A program made the translations under genes and the position numbers. Shown here one piece after another: positions 35,075 to 44,335 of a stretch of DNA of 64,000 bases. Location of the stretch: contig NZ_JAMZDX010000002.1 in the NCBI RefSeq assembly GCF_024172095.1, forward strand, positions 248,001-312,000, written 5' to 3'. This DNA is from Kitasatospora cinereorecta (GTDB taxonomy: Bacteria > Actinomycetota > Actinomycetes > Streptomycetales > Streptomycetaceae). Numbering within the stretch: position 1 is the stretch's first letter; the number at the start of each line of letters is the position of its first letter. The notes under the pieces are model-generated. The model was not told the DNA's origin. It did not search any database and saw nothing but the letters and a program-made list of their open reading frames with translations.

Positions 35075-35962
35075 ATGAGCCGCAAGATCGCCTTCATCGG
35101 CCTCGGCATCATGGGCAAGCCCATGGCCATCAACCTGGTCAAGGCCGGCCACCACGTCACCGGCTTCAACCTGGAGCAGTCCGCCATCGACGCGCTCGTC
35201 GCGGCCGGCGGCCACGGCGCCGCCTCTATCGCCGACGCGGTGAAGGACGCCGAGGTCGTCATCACCATGGTCCCGGCCGACCCGCACGTCGAGCAGGTCA
35301 TCCTGGCCGAGGGCGGCGTCCTGGAGAGCGTCCAGGCCGGCACCCTGGTGATCGACATGTCCTCGATCACCCCGCAGACCTCGCAGAAGGTCGCCGCCGC
35401 CGCCGTGGCGAAGGGCGTCCGCACCCTGGACGCCCCGGTCTCCGGCGGCGAGGCGGGCGCCGTCGAGGCGGTCCTGTCGATCATGGTCGGTGGCGACGCC
35501 GCCGACTTCGCCGAGGCCAAGCCGCTCTTCGACGCGCTCGGCACCACGGTGGTCCACGTCGGCCCCTCCGGCGCCGGCCAGACCGTCAAGGCCGCCAACC
35601 AGCTGATCGTGGCCGTCAACATCCAGGTCCTCGCCGAGGCCGTGGTGTTCCTGGAGAACGCGGGCGTCGACCTCGCCGCCGCCCTCGACGTGCTCGGCGG
35701 CGGCCTGGCCGGCTCGACCGTGCTCAACCGCAAGAAGGGCAACATGCTGAACCGCGAGTTCGCTCCCGGCTTCCGCATCGACCTGCACCACAAGGACATG
35801 GGCATCGTCACCGACGCCGCCCGCGCCGTGGGTGCCGCCCTCCCGCTCGGCGCCGTGGTGGCCCAGCTGGTCGCCTCCGCCCGCGCCAACGGTGACGGCT
35901 CGCTCGACCACTCCGCGCTGCTGCGCGGCGTCGAGCGCCTCTCCGGCCGCGAGGTCAAGTAA
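35075..35962 (+). CDS. glxR: 2-hydroxy-3-oxopropionate (tartronate semialdehyde) reductase
   Basis: 295 residues of the beta-hydroxyacid dehydrogenase family. The NAD(P)-binding GLGIMGKPMA lies at residues 9-18, substrate-binding DAPVSGGEAGA near 121-131, and the catalytic Lys in GAGQTVKAANQLIV near 172. It reduces tartronate semialdehyde to glycerate. It follows hyi by 36 bp and is certainly in the same operon. Confidence 0.93.
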   Translation: MSRKIAFIGLGIMGKPMAINLVKAGHHVTGFNLEQSAIDALVAAGGHGAASIADAVKDAEVVITMVPADPHVEQVILAEGGVLESVQAGTLVIDMSSITPQTSQKVAAAAVAKGVRTLDAPVSGGEAGAVEAVLSIMVGGDAADFAEAKPLFDALGTTVVHVGPSGAGQTVKAANQLIVAVNIQVLAEAVVFLENAGVDLAAALDVLGGGLAGSTVLNRKKGNMLNREFAPGFRIDLHHKDMGIVTDAARAVGAALPLGAVVAQLVASARANGDGSLDHSALLRGVERLSGREVK

Positions 35963-35984
35963 CCCCTCGTGTGACCCCCTAGCT

Positions 35985-36162
35985 CCTCCTGGTGGCGTGT
36001 ACCTGTCCGGTCGTGCCCGCGTCACCAGGAGGCCAAGCCGGCAGCGCGCCACCCCTCCCGGGGGCACTTCGGTCGTGCCAGCGCGCTGTCCGGCCCCCTC
36101 CTCGCCGAGGGGAGCCCCTCGTACGTCGGAAGCGGGACGAGGGGAACGGCGAGGAGGGGGCC
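35985..36162. repeat. Two long inverted repeats between glxR and glxK
   Basis: First hairpin: CCTCCTGGTG (35985-35994) with CACCAGGAGG (36023-36032). Second: a perfect 16-bp arm pair, GGCCCCCTCCTCGCCG (36092-36107) with CGGCGAGGAGGGGGCC (36147-36162), enclosing a smaller GAGGGG/CCCCTC hairpin. These may attenuate or stabilise the operon transcript. Confidence 0.7.
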
Positions 36163-36178
36163 GCACCAAATCATTCAG

Positions 36179-36270
36179 GGGCTCGGGGAACCGCGAGGGT
36201 GACCCTTATTGAGGGTGACTCTTTCAAGAGAAGCCCATTCCCGGGGATGCCCTCGCGGTTCCCCGAGCCC
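36179..36270. repeat. Palindromic repeat with GGGCTCGGGGAACCGCG ends
   Basis: A perfect 21-bp inverted repeat (36179-36199 and 36250-36270) around a 50-base centre. The ends resemble those of the two repeats at 45226-45519 (GGGGCGCGAGGAACTGCG ... CGCAGTTCCCCGAGCCCC), so it is probably a diverged member of the same dispersed family. It ends 39 bp before glxK. Confidence 0.7.
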
Positions 36271-36309
36271 GTAACCAGCCGAGCCCCCTACCAGCGAAAG
36301 GCCACGCCA

Positions 36310-37452
36310 ATGCCCACCACCCCCACCCAGGGCCATGTGGTCGTCGCTCCCGACAAGTTCAAGGGCACCCTGGAGGGCGCCGAGGTCGCCGCGCGGATCG
36401 CCGCCGGCATCCGTCGCGCCGCCCCCGGTGCCGAGGTCCGCGAGCTGCCCGTCGCCGACGGCGGCGAGGGGACGCTGGCCGCCGCGCTGGCGGCCGGGTT
36501 CACCCGGGTCGCGGTGAAGGTGGCCGGTCCGACCGGTCTGCCGGTGGACGCCGCGCTCGCGGTCAAGGGCGACACCGCCGTGGTCGAGCTGGCGCAGGCG
36601 TCCGGCCTGGCCCGGCTCCCCGGCGGCCGCACCGCGCCGCTGGCGGCCGGCTCCTTCGGCGTCGGCCAGCTGATCGCCAAGGCGGTGTCGCTGGGCGTCG
36701 AGCGCGTGGTGCTGGGCCTGGGCGGCAGTGCCTGTACCGACGGCGGCGCCGGCATGGTCCAGGCGCTGGGCGTGGGGCTGTACGGCGCCGACGGCGCGGA
36801 GCTGGCCCCGGGCGGGGCGTCGCTGCGCCGGCTGGAGCGGCTCGACCTCGGTTCGCTGGCCGACGGCCTGACCGGGGTGGAGATCGTGGTCGCCTGCGAC
36901 GTCGACAACCCGCTGCTCGGTCCGCGCGGCGCCGCCGCGGTGTACGGGCCGCAGAAGGGTGCGGACGCCGAGGACCTGGTGATCCTGGAGGAGGGCCTGA
37001 CCCGCTGGGCGGACACCGTCCACGCCGTGACCGGCCAGGACTACCGCAACAACCCCGGCGCCGGAGCGGCCGGAGGGGTCGGCTTCGCCGCCCTCGCCCT
37101 GCTCGGCGCCACCATGCGACCCGGCATCGAGCTGCTGCTCGAGCTGCTGGGTTTCGACGAGGCTGTGCGTGGGGCGCGCCTCGTCGTGACCGGTGAGGGA
37201 TGCCTGGACGCGCAGACGCTCCACGGCAAGGCCCCCGCCGGCGTCGCCGCGGCGGCCACTCGGGCGGGGGTTCGGGTGGCCGCTGTGGCAGGGCGGCTGG
37301 AGCTGTCGGAGAGTGAGTGGCGGACGGCCGGGTTCGCGGCCGCGGTGGCCCTCACCGACCTGGCCGAGCAGCCCGGCGAGTCGATGACCAGGGCGGGCGA
37401 ACTGGCGGAGGTCGCGGGCGAGCGGCTGGCGTCCGAACTGCTCGCCGGCTGA
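36310..37452 (+). CDS. glxK: Glycerate kinase (GlxK/GarK family)
   Basis: 380 residues. It phosphorylates glycerate so the glyoxylate-derived carbon can enter glycolysis. Family marks: VVVAPDKFKGTLEGAEVA at the start, LPVADGGEGT near 45-54, VLGLGGSACTDGGAGM near 135-150 and VVTGEGCLDAQTLHGKAP near 290-307. AAAGG lies 9 bases before the ATG. It is separated from glxR by 347 bp of inverted repeats, so co-transcription is uncertain. Confidence 0.92.
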   Translation: MPTTPTQGHVVVAPDKFKGTLEGAEVAARIAAGIRRAAPGAEVRELPVADGGEGTLAAALAAGFTRVAVKVAGPTGLPVDAALAVKGDTAVVELAQASGLARLPGGRTAPLAAGSFGVGQLIAKAVSLGVERVVLGLGGSACTDGGAGMVQALGVGLYGADGAELAPGGASLRRLERLDLGSLADGLTGVEIVVACDVDNPLLGPRGAAAVYGPQKGADAEDLVILEEGLTRWADTVHAVTGQDYRNNPGAGAAGGVGFAALALLGATMRPGIELLLELLGFDEAVRGARLVVTGEGCLDAQTLHGKAPAGVAAAATRAGVRVAAVAGRLELSESEWRTAGFAAAVALTDLAEQPGESMTRAGELAEVAGERLASELLAG

Positions 37453-37478
37453 GGTCCAACCCCTCGTATTTTCCTACA

Positions 37479-37508
37479 TTGACGTTTTGTTGAAGGCGGG
37501 CCTAGGCT
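37479..37508 (+). promoter_or_regulatory. allB promoter with overlapping candidate AllR operator
   Basis: TTGACG (37479-37484) and TAGGCT (37503-37508), 18-bp spacer. The operator TTGACGTTTTGTTGA (37479-37493) is TCAACAAAACGTCAA on the other strand, so the conserved TCAACAAA is in opposite orientation to the three other sites. Confidence 0.6.
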
Positions 37509-37557
37509 CCGAGAAATCCTTCGGCACACCCCACGTTCCCGAGTTCGGAGGTCCCTC

Positions 37558-38922
37558 ATGCCCCTCAGCGAGACGCCCGCGACCACGGCGGTGATCCGCT
37601 CCCGCCGGGTGGTCCTGCCGGACGGCGAGCGTCCCGCCGATGTGCTGATCCGGGGCGGACGGATCGAGCAGATCGCCGCCCACGGCTCGCTGCTGGTCGG
37701 CGACCAGCACCTGACCGACCTGGGCGACACCGCCCTGCTGCCCGGCCTGGTCGACACCCACGTGCACGTCAACGAGCCCGGCCGCACCGAGTGGGAGGGC
37801 TTCGCCACCGCCACCCGGGCAGCGGCCGCCGGCGGCGTCACCACCGTCATCGACATGCCGCTCAACTCCGTCCCGCCGACCACCACGGTGGCCGGCCTGG
37901 AGGCCAAGCGGAAGACCGCCGAGGGCCAGGCCTGGGTCGACCTGGGCTTCTGGGGCGGCGCCGTCCCCGGCAACGCCGACGAGCTCGAACCCCTGCACCG
38001 GGCGGGCGTGTTCGGCTTCAAGTCCTTCCTGGCGCCGTCCGGCGTGGACGAGTTCCCGCACCTCGCCACCGCGGAGGACCTGGAGACCGCGCTCGCCGAA
38101 CAGGCCCGGATCGGCGCGCTGGCCATCATCCACGCGGAGGACCCGGCCGTCCTGGACGCCGCCCCGCAGGTGCCCGGCGTGCACTACCGCGACTTCCTCA
38201 ACTCCCGTCCGGACGACGCCGAGGCCGCCGCGGTGGCCCGGCTGCTGGACACCGCCCGCCGCACTGGCGCCCGGGTGCACATCCTGCACGTCTCCTCCGC
38301 CGCCGTGCTGCCGCTGCTGCGCCAGGCCCGCGCGGACGGCGTGCAGGTGACCGCCGAGACCTGCCCGCACTACCTCACCCTCGCCGCCGAGGAGGTGCCG
38401 GACGGCGACACCGCCTTCAAGTGCTGCCCGCCGATCCGCGACGAGTCCAACCGCGATCTGCTCTGGCAGGCCCTCGCGGACGGCGAGTTCATCGCCGTCG
38501 TCTCCGACCACTCGCCCTCCACCCCGGACCTGAAGCTGCTGCGGCGCTACGGCGGCAGCGGCGACTTCGCCGCCGCGTGGGGCGGCATCGCCTCCCTCCA
38601 GGTCGGCCTGCCGGCCGTCTGGACCGAGGCCCGCCGCCGCGGCCACACCCTGGCCGACGTGGTCCGCTGGATGGCCTCCGGACCCGCCTCACTGGTCGGC
38701 CTCACCGGCACCAAGGGCGCCATCGCGGTCGGGTACGACGCCGACCTGGTCGCCTTCGACCCCGACGCGGCGTTCGCCGTGCACGCCGAGCAGCTGCACC
38801 ACAAGAACCCCGTCACCCCCTACGCCGGCCGCACCCTCAGCGGCGTGGTCCGCACCACCTGGCTGCGCGGCCGGGTGGTGGACACCACCGCCGAGCCGTT
38901 CGGCCGTCAGATCACTCGTTAA
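37558..38922 (+). CDS. allB: Allantoinase
   Basis: 454 residues of the cyclic amidohydrolase family. It opens the hydantoin ring of allantoin to allantoate. Metal-ligand motifs: [18 protein letters not shown], the carbamylated Lys in [11 protein letters not shown], and [23 protein letters not shown]. First gene of a plausible allB-allantoicase-catalase unit, with its own operator-bearing promoter. Confidence 0.95.
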   Translation: MPLSETPATTAVIRSRRVVLPDGERPADVLIRGGRIEQIAAHGSLLVGDQHLTDLGDTALLPGLVDTHVHVNEPGRTEWEGFATATRAAAAGGVTTVIDMPLNSVPPTTTVAGLEAKRKTAEGQAWVDLGFWGGAVPGNADELEPLHRAGVFGFKSFLAPSGVDEFPHLATAEDLETALAEQARIGALAIIHAEDPAVLDAAPQVPGVHYRDFLNSRPDDAEAAAVARLLDTARRTGARVHILHVSSAAVLPLLRQARADGVQVTAETCPHYLTLAAEEVPDGDTAFKCCPPIRDESNRDLLWQALADGEFIAVVSDHSPSTPDLKLLRRYGGSGDFAAAWGGIASLQVGLPAVWTEARRRGHTLADVVRWMASGPASLVGLTGTKGAIAVGYDADLVAFDPDAAFAVHAEQLHHKNPVTPYAGRTLSGVVRTTWLRGRVVDTTAEPFGRQITR

Positions 38923-38936
38923 CGAGGAGCCCCGAG

Positions 38937-40202
38937 TTGAGTACCGGTCAGACCCCCAGCGCTCCGTTCACCGAGCTGGTCAACCTCGCCTCCCGGCTGC
39001 TCGGCGCCGGCATCGTCGGCACCAACGAGGACACCTTCGCCGACGCGGAGAACCTCCTGGTCGCCAAGCCCGCCGAGTTCCGCCCGCACACCTTCGGCCA
39101 CAAGGGCCAGATCATGGACGGCTGGGAGTCCCGCCGCCGCCGCGGCGCCTCCGCCGAGCAGCCGCACCCCACCGACCAGGACCACGACTGGGCGATCGTC
39201 CGCCTCGGCGTGGCCGGCGTGATCCGCGGCGTGATCGTGGACACCGCCCACTTCACCGGCAACTACCCGGAGACCGCCTCGGTCGAGGCGGCCGCCCTGT
39301 CCGGCCACCCCTCGCCCGACGAGGTCCGGGCCGCCGAGTGGGTCGAGATCGTCCCCCGCAGCGCCCTCCAGGGCAGTACCGCCCACGAGTTCGCGGTCGA
39401 CAACGGCACCCGCTTCACCCACGTACGCCTGAACATCTTCCCCGACGGCGGTGTGGCCCGGCTGCGGGTGCACGGCGAGGTGCTGCCCGACCCGCGCGAG
39501 CTGGACGGCCTCACCTTCGACCTCGCCGCCCAGGAGTACGGCGGCGTCGCCGAGGCCGCCTCGGACCGCTACTTCTCCTCCCCGCACAACCTGAACGCTC
39601 CCGGCCGCGCCTCCGTCATGGGCGAGGGCTGGGAGACCCGGCGTCGGCGCGACAAGGCCAACGACTGGGTGCAGATCGCCCTGGCCGGGGGCGGCGAGGT
39701 CCTGGCCGCCGAGGTGGACACCACCCACTTCGTCGCCAACGCCCCCGGCTGGGCCGACCTGGTCGGCTACGACGCCTCCGCCGGCGGGGACCCCTCCACC
39801 GACGCCGACGGCTGGTTCCCGATCCTGCCCCGCACCCGCCTCCAGCCCGACACCCGCCACCGCTTCCGGCTCACCGTGGGACGTCCCGTCACCCACGTCC
39901 GGATCAACGTCTTCCCCGACGGCGGCCTGGCCCGCCTGCGCCTGACCGGCAAGCTCACCGAGGCCGGCCGCGCCGCCCTCGCGCTGCGCTGGTTCGACGC
40001 GCTGCCGGCCGCCGACGCCGAGACCGCCCTCACCGAGGCCGGCCTGACCGCGGCGGAGGCCACCGCCCTCACCGCCGCCCGCCCGCTCGCGGACGCCGCC
40101 GCGACCACCGCCGCCGTCGCTGCCCTGCAGCCGACCGACGGCCCCGACGGCGAGCACACCACCCGCCGCCGCGCCGCCACCTGGCGCCTTCTCGGGATCT
40201 GA
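38937..40202 (+). CDS. alc: Allantoicase
   Basis: 421 residues containing the typical repeated jelly-roll: HFTGNYPETASVEA and, in the second half, HFVANAPGWADLVGY; each half ends HVRLNIFPDGGVARLR or HVRINVFPDGGLARLR. It splits allantoate into ureidoglycolate and urea. TTG start, chosen because GAGGAG lies 8 bases before it and the protein begins correctly. About 70 Ala-rich C-terminal residues extend past the second repeat. 14 bp after allB. Confidence 0.94.
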   Translation: MSTGQTPSAPFTELVNLASRLLGAGIVGTNEDTFADAENLLVAKPAEFRPHTFGHKGQIMDGWESRRRRGASAEQPHPTDQDHDWAIVRLGVAGVIRGVIVDTAHFTGNYPETASVEAAALSGHPSPDEVRAAEWVEIVPRSALQGSTAHEFAVDNGTRFTHVRLNIFPDGGVARLRVHGEVLPDPRELDGLTFDLAAQEYGGVAEAASDRYFSSPHNLNAPGRASVMGEGWETRRRRDKANDWVQIALAGGGEVLAAEVDTTHFVANAPGWADLVGYDASAGGDPSTDADGWFPILPRTRLQPDTRHRFRLTVGRPVTHVRINVFPDGGLARLRLTGKLTEAGRAALALRWFDALPAADAETALTEAGLTAAEATALTAARPLADAAATTAAVAALQPTDGPDGEHTTRRRAATWRLLGI

Positions 40203-40257
40203 ATTTTTCCGACAGGGGTGGTGCCCTCCCGAAACTGATCACTTGTAAGGACCCGTC

Positions 40258-41718
40258 ATGTCGAAATTCCTCACCACCGAGTCCGGCGCCCCGGTCGCCG
40301 ACAACCAGAACTCCGCCTCCGCCGGCGAGTACGGCCCGCTGCTGATCCAGGACCAGCAGCTGCTGGAGAAGCTGGCCCGCTTCAACCGCGAGCGCATCCC
40401 GGAGCGCGTCGTGCACGCCCGCGGCTCCGGCGCCTACGGCTACTTCGAGGTCACCGACGAGGTCTCGCAGTACTCCAAGGCGGCGTTCCTCTCCGAGGTC
40501 GGCAAGCGCACCGAGGTCTTCCTGCGCTTCTCCACCGTCGCCGGCGCCCTCGGCTCCTCGGACGCGGTGCGCGACCCGCGCGGCTTCGCGCTGAAGTTCT
40601 ACACCGAGCAGGGCAACTACGACCTGGTCGGCAACAACACCCCGGTGTTCTTCATCAAGGACCCGATCAAGTTCCCGGACTTCATCCACTCGCAGAAGCG
40701 CGACCCGTTCACCGGCGTGCAGGAGGCGGACAACGTCTGGGACTTCTGGGCCCACTCGCCGGCGTCGACCCACCAGATCACCTGGCTGTTCGGCGACCGC
40801 GGCATCCCGGCGTCCTACCGCCACATGAACGGCTACGGCAGCCACACCTACCAGTGGGTCAACGAGCAGGGCGACGCGTACTGGGTGAAGTACCACTTCA
40901 AGACCAACCAGGGCATCCGCAGCCTGGACTGCGAGCAGGCCGCCGAGGTGCTCGGCGGCGACGCCGACTCGCACCAGCGCGACCTGCACCAGGCCATCGA
41001 GCGCGGCGTGTTCCCGTCCTGGACCCTGTACGTCCAGCTGATGCCGGTCGCCGAGGCGGCGGACTACCGCTTCAACCCGTTCGACCTCACCAAGGTGTGG
41101 CCGCACGCGGACTACCCGCTGGTCAAGGTGGGCCGCCTGGTGCTGAACCGGAACCCGGAGAACGTGTTCGCCGAGGTCGAGCAGTCGGCCTTCTCGCCGA
41201 ACAACTTCGTGCCCGGCATCGGCCCGTCCCCGGACAAGATGCTCCAGGGCCGCCTGTTCGCCTACGCGGACGCCCAGCGCTACCGCCTCGGTGTCAACCA
41301 CACCCAGCTGCCGGTGAACGCGCCGCGCGCCACCGAGGCCGCCAACTACGGCCAGGACGGCTTCAACGCGCTCAACCGCAACGGCCGCGGCAAGAACTAC
41401 GAGCCCAACTCGTACGACGGCCCGCGCCAGAGCGACGAGGCGCTGGCCGCCCCGTCCGCCGTCTCCGGCTACACCGGCACCTACACCACGCCGGCGCACA
41501 CCAAGGACGACGACTTCTTCCAGGCCGGCGAGCTCTACCGGCTGATGTCCGAGGGCGAGAAGGGCCGCCTGATCGCCAACCTCGCTGGCTTCCTGGCCCA
41601 GGTGACCCGCGAGGACGTGATCGAGCGCAACCTCGCCCACTTCCACGCGGCCGACGAGGAGTACGGCGCCCGCCTGGAGGCCGCCGTCGCCAAGCTCCGC
41701 GCGGGCGACGACAGCTGA
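40258..41718 (+). CDS. katA: Monofunctional catalase
   Basis: 486 residues, small-subunit clade. Catalytic His in [14 protein letters not shown], Asn in [14 protein letters not shown], and heme-ligand Tyr in [14 protein letters not shown]. It destroys hydrogen peroxide. Adjacent to the ureide genes (55 bp after allantoicase), it probably handles peroxide from uricase. In S. coelicolor a catalase gene also belongs to the AllR regulon, as I recall. A strong terminator follows. Confidence 0.94.
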   Translation: MSKFLTTESGAPVADNQNSASAGEYGPLLIQDQQLLEKLARFNRERIPERVVHARGSGAYGYFEVTDEVSQYSKAAFLSEVGKRTEVFLRFSTVAGALGSSDAVRDPRGFALKFYTEQGNYDLVGNNTPVFFIKDPIKFPDFIHSQKRDPFTGVQEADNVWDFWAHSPASTHQITWLFGDRGIPASYRHMNGYGSHTYQWVNEQGDAYWVKYHFKTNQGIRSLDCEQAAEVLGGDADSHQRDLHQAIERGVFPSWTLYVQLMPVAEAADYRFNPFDLTKVWPHADYPLVKVGRLVLNRNPENVFAEVEQSAFSPNNFVPGIGPSPDKMLQGRLFAYADAQRYRLGVNHTQLPVNAPRATEAANYGQDGFNALNRNGRGKNYEPNSYDGPRQSDEALAAPSAVSGYTGTYTTPAHTKDDDFFQAGELYRLMSEGEKGRLIANLAGFLAQVTREDVIERNLAHFHAADEEYGARLEAAVAKLRAGDDS

Positions 41719-41768
41719 ACCCATCGACCAACCCTCACCGGCCGCCGGGGCCCGCACCCCGGTAGCCG

Positions 41769-41807
41769 ACGGGCCCTTCCCCTCCGGGCAGTAGGGGAAG
41801 GGCCCGT
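41769..41807 (+). terminator. Rho-independent terminator after catalase
   Basis: ACGGGCCCTTCCCCT and AGGGGAAGGGCCCGT form a perfect 15-bp stem over 9 bases, followed by CCCTTTTT. Confidence 0.9.
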
Positions 41808-41957
41808 TCCCTTTTTCCGCGGCACCCGTCTCCGTTCGGCGGGGTCGTCCGTGGGCATATGCCAGTCAAGGGGTACGGCCCACCTGCGGCGATATTCGGT
41901 GCGGCGCGCGGTGCGGTGGTTAGGCTGGACGGATCGGTGAGAGGGGAGGCGGTGCCC

Positions 41958-42737
41958 GTGTCGGCACTGAGCCGGGATCAGCAGGCCACCCTGGGCGGGG
42001 GTGGCGCCGGTCCGTTCGGGATGCTCCGGAGGGCCCTTCGGCTGCTGGAGGCGGTCGACCGCAGGCCGGGTGGGGTGACCACCGGGGAGCTGGCCCGCGA
42101 TCTGTCGGTGCCGCCGCCGTCGGTGCAGCGGCTCGCCGAGGAGCTGGAGATCGAGGGCTACCTGACCTTCGCGGACGGCGCCTGGGTGCTCGGCGGTGCG
42201 TTCGCGCTGCTCGGGCGGCAGAGCCGCGAGCCGCTGGTACGGGCCCGGATGCAGCACCGGCTGGCCGAACTGCGCGACGAGATCGGGGCCGCCGTCTACT
42301 TCAGCCGCTACCACGACGGGGAGCTGACCGTGGAGGCCGTCTCGACGGCCGACCACGCGCCGGCGGTCGAGGAGTGGGTGGACTTCCGGGCCACCGCGCA
42401 TGCCAGCGCGATCGGCAAGTGCCTGCTCAGCCAGCTCGACCACGAGGGCCGCCTGGACCACCTGGCCCGCCACCCGGTCGCCCGGCTCACTTCCCGCACC
42501 ATCACCGACCCCGAGCAGCTGATGCACCGGCTGGAGCGGCAGCCCGCCACCGTCCCGGTGCTGGACCTGCAGGAGTACGCGCTCGGCACGGTCTGCGCCG
42601 CCGTCCCGGTCACCGCCGGCTCCACGGTCGGCTGCCTGGCCACCTCGATGCCGGTCGCCGAAATGCACCGGCTGCGCGCGGCGGCCGAGGTGCTGGCCGC
42701 CCGGGCGGCGCCGCTGATGCTGGCGATGGCGGTCTGA
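41958..42737 (+). CDS. IclR-family transcriptional regulator
   Basis: 259 residues: winged helix (about 20-75, TTGELARDLSVPPPSVQRLAEEL) and IclR effector domain (ATAHASAIGKCLLSQL, YALGTVCAAVPV). GTG 41958 is preferred because GGGGAGG lies 8 bases before it; another in-frame GTG is 6 bases upstream. It follows the catalase terminator on the same strand and has no obvious target. No TCAACAAA box lies in its own promoter, so it is less likely than the 12.3-kb regulator to be AllR. Confidence 0.85.
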   Translation: MSALSRDQQATLGGGGAGPFGMLRRALRLLEAVDRRPGGVTTGELARDLSVPPPSVQRLAEELEIEGYLTFADGAWVLGGAFALLGRQSREPLVRARMQHRLAELRDEIGAAVYFSRYHDGELTVEAVSTADHAPAVEEWVDFRATAHASAIGKCLLSQLDHEGRLDHLARHPVARLTSRTITDPEQLMHRLERQPATVPVLDLQEYALGTVCAAVPVTAGSTVGCLATSMPVAEMHRLRAAAEVLAARAAPLMLAMAV

Positions 42738-42759
42738 GCCCGGGCGGTGCGGCGGTCGC

Positions 42760-43422
42760 TCAGTGCGGTCCGTCCGGCCAGGGCAGCAGCGTCACCGTGA
42801 TGTCCCGCGGCTCGTCCGGCAGGTGGCGGACGGTCACCGGGCGGCCGGGCCGCGGCCGGTCGCCCGCGGGGAACTCCCGGTCGACCTGCCGGGTGTACTG
42901 CTCGCCGTCGGCCGCGGTGTAGCGGACGGTCAGGGTGAGCCGGGGGAGGTCGCCGCCGACCCCGGTGACCACCCCGGGCACCGAGACGCCGCGGTCGCGG
43001 CGTTGCCGCCAGCGGGCCACCTCGCGGCGGCGCCGGCGCAGTCCGAGCAGGGCCGGCGGCACGGCCAGCAGCGCGGCCCCGGCCGCCGCGCCGAGCAGTC
43101 CGGGGTGCGGATGCGGGGCGGCGAAGGAGCAGCCCACCAGCCCGGCGGCGGCGCCGGCCGGCAGCAGGGCGCCGACCGGCAGGAAGAGTTCGGCTTCCGG
43201 CGCATCTCCGATCGTCACGTACAGGGCGGTCCAGAGCGCGGCGAGCCACAGGCCGAGACCGGCCGCCGTGCCCAGCGCGTACAGCGGATCCCGGTGGGCC
43301 AGGGCGACACCCGAGCCGGCCACCCAGCCGCCCGCCGCGGCGGTGCCCGCGCAGAGCGCGAGGCCCAGCGAACGGCCGACGGTCATCCCGGACGGCTCGG
43401 CCGCCGGTGCATCGGTGCTCAT
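42760..43422 (-). CDS. Membrane protein with DUF3592-like C-terminal domain
   Basis: 220 residues. Four or five hydrophobic segments in the first 135 residues, an Arg-rich loop (RRRRREVARWRQRR), then a soluble beta domain with VRYTAADGEQYTRQV and GRPVTVRHLPDEP like DUF3592 proteins. Function unknown. Convergent with the IclR gene. Confidence 0.65.
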   Translation of the reverse strand: MSTDAPAAEPSGMTVGRSLGLALCAGTAAAGGWVAGSGVALAHRDPLYALGTAAGLGLWLAALWTALYVTIGDAPEAELFLPVGALLPAGAAAGLVGCSFAAPHPHPGLLGAAAGAALLAVPPALLGLRRRRREVARWRQRRDRGVSVPGVVTGVGGDLPRLTLTVRYTAADGEQYTRQVDREFPAGDRPRPGRPVTVRHLPDEPRDITVTLLPWPDGPH

Positions 43423-43527
43423 GGCGCGGGATGCTAGTCGGCCGCCGCCGGCGCCAGGCCAACTCCCGCCGCCCACCGGGCGTACGGCCGGTGAACAGGC
43501 CGCAGCCCCGGCTGTGGTCCTTCTTGG

Positions 43528-44214
43528 TCAGGGCCAGAGCAGCGTACGGTCCCAGCCGTCCGCACCGCGCCGGTAGCGCAGCCGGACGTGGCGTCGCCGC
43601 GGGTCGCCCTGCCAGAACTCCACCGAGTCCGCGTGCAGCGTGTAGACGGTGTGCCCGGGCACCGGCAGCGCCGGGTCGGCGGCCAGCGCCGCCTCGAAGG
43701 CGGCGTCGTACTCGGCGGCGGAGGCGAGCGGCTCGCTCTGCCGGCCGACCAGCGAGGCGGCCCGCGCACCGGGCGAGCGGTTGAGCGCCGCGGGCGCCGC
43801 CACGGCGGTGACCTCGCCGCGGATCCGGACCTGCCGTCCGAGCGCGGGCCAGTACACCGTCATCGCGGCGGCCGGCCGACCGGCCAGCTGGCGGCCCTTG
43901 GGGCTGTCCGCGTCCGCCCAGAACACCCAGCCGGCGCGGGTGGTGTCCACATCCCGCAGCACCAGCACCCGGGCGTCGGGCAGCCCGTCCCCGTCCACCG
44001 TGGAGAGGGTCACCACCTGGGCGTCCGGCACCCCGGCGGCCAACGCGCCGCGCAGCCACTCCACGAACAGCCCGGCCGGCTCGGCGGGTGCGGCCGCGGG
44101 GTCGAAGGCGGGCAGCTCGCGGGCCATCGGCGGGTGCGCGATCAGCGCCTCGACCAGGCCGTCGTCCACAGGGTCTCCCGGGGTGCGGGGCCGCGGCGCG
44201 GCCGGTCCCGGCAT
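43528..44214 (-). CDS. Pyridoxamine 5'-phosphate oxidase family FMN protein
   Basis: 228 residues with FMN-binding PNPOx pattern: MVTLST-like VVTLSTVDGDGLPDARVLVLRDVD, GWVFWADADSPKGRQLAGRPAAAMTVYW, and C-terminal dimerisation domain ending VRLRYRRGADGWDRTLLWP. Near full-length similarity to PdxH, but the active-site RxRR near the end is altered, so it may be a phenazine or F420-type relative rather than the vitamin B6 enzyme. Divergent from the diiron-like gene. Confidence 0.75.
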   Translation of the reverse strand: MPGPAAPRPRTPGDPVDDGLVEALIAHPPMARELPAFDPAAAPAEPAGLFVEWLRGALAAGVPDAQVVTLSTVDGDGLPDARVLVLRDVDTTRAGWVFWADADSPKGRQLAGRPAAAMTVYWPALGRQVRIRGEVTAVAAPAALNRSPGARAASLVGRQSEPLASAAEYDAAFEAALAADPALPVPGHTVYTLHADSVEFWQGDPRRRHVRLRYRRGADGWDRTLLWP

Positions 44215-44226
44215 GGTAGGCGGAAA

Positions 44227-44250
44227 CTTATTAGACTCGATGTCGATAAG
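44227..44250. promoter_or_regulatory. Imperfect palindrome in divergent promoter
   Basis: CTTATTAGACTCGA next to TCGATAAG gives paired CTTAT/ATAAG and TCGA elements in an AT-richer patch between the PNPOx-like gene and the 44.3-kb operon. It could be a TetR- or MarR-type operator. No regulator gene is adjacent. Confidence 0.35.
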
Positions 44251-44335
44251 AACGGTCGAGACCCTTGTCCGCCCCCGTACCCGCGAGTAGTTTGCGGATA
44301 CGCCCTCGCCACCCAGCAGGTCAGGAGGCACCCCC

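Noticed and set aside
40203..40257. TCAACAAA-type box before catalase
   Set aside because: No match seen; catalase probably shares the allB transcript or has other control.
41958..42737. This IclR protein as the AllR regulator
   Set aside because: It is further from the boxed promoters, has no box of its own and follows a strong terminator; the regulator at 12.3 kb fits better.
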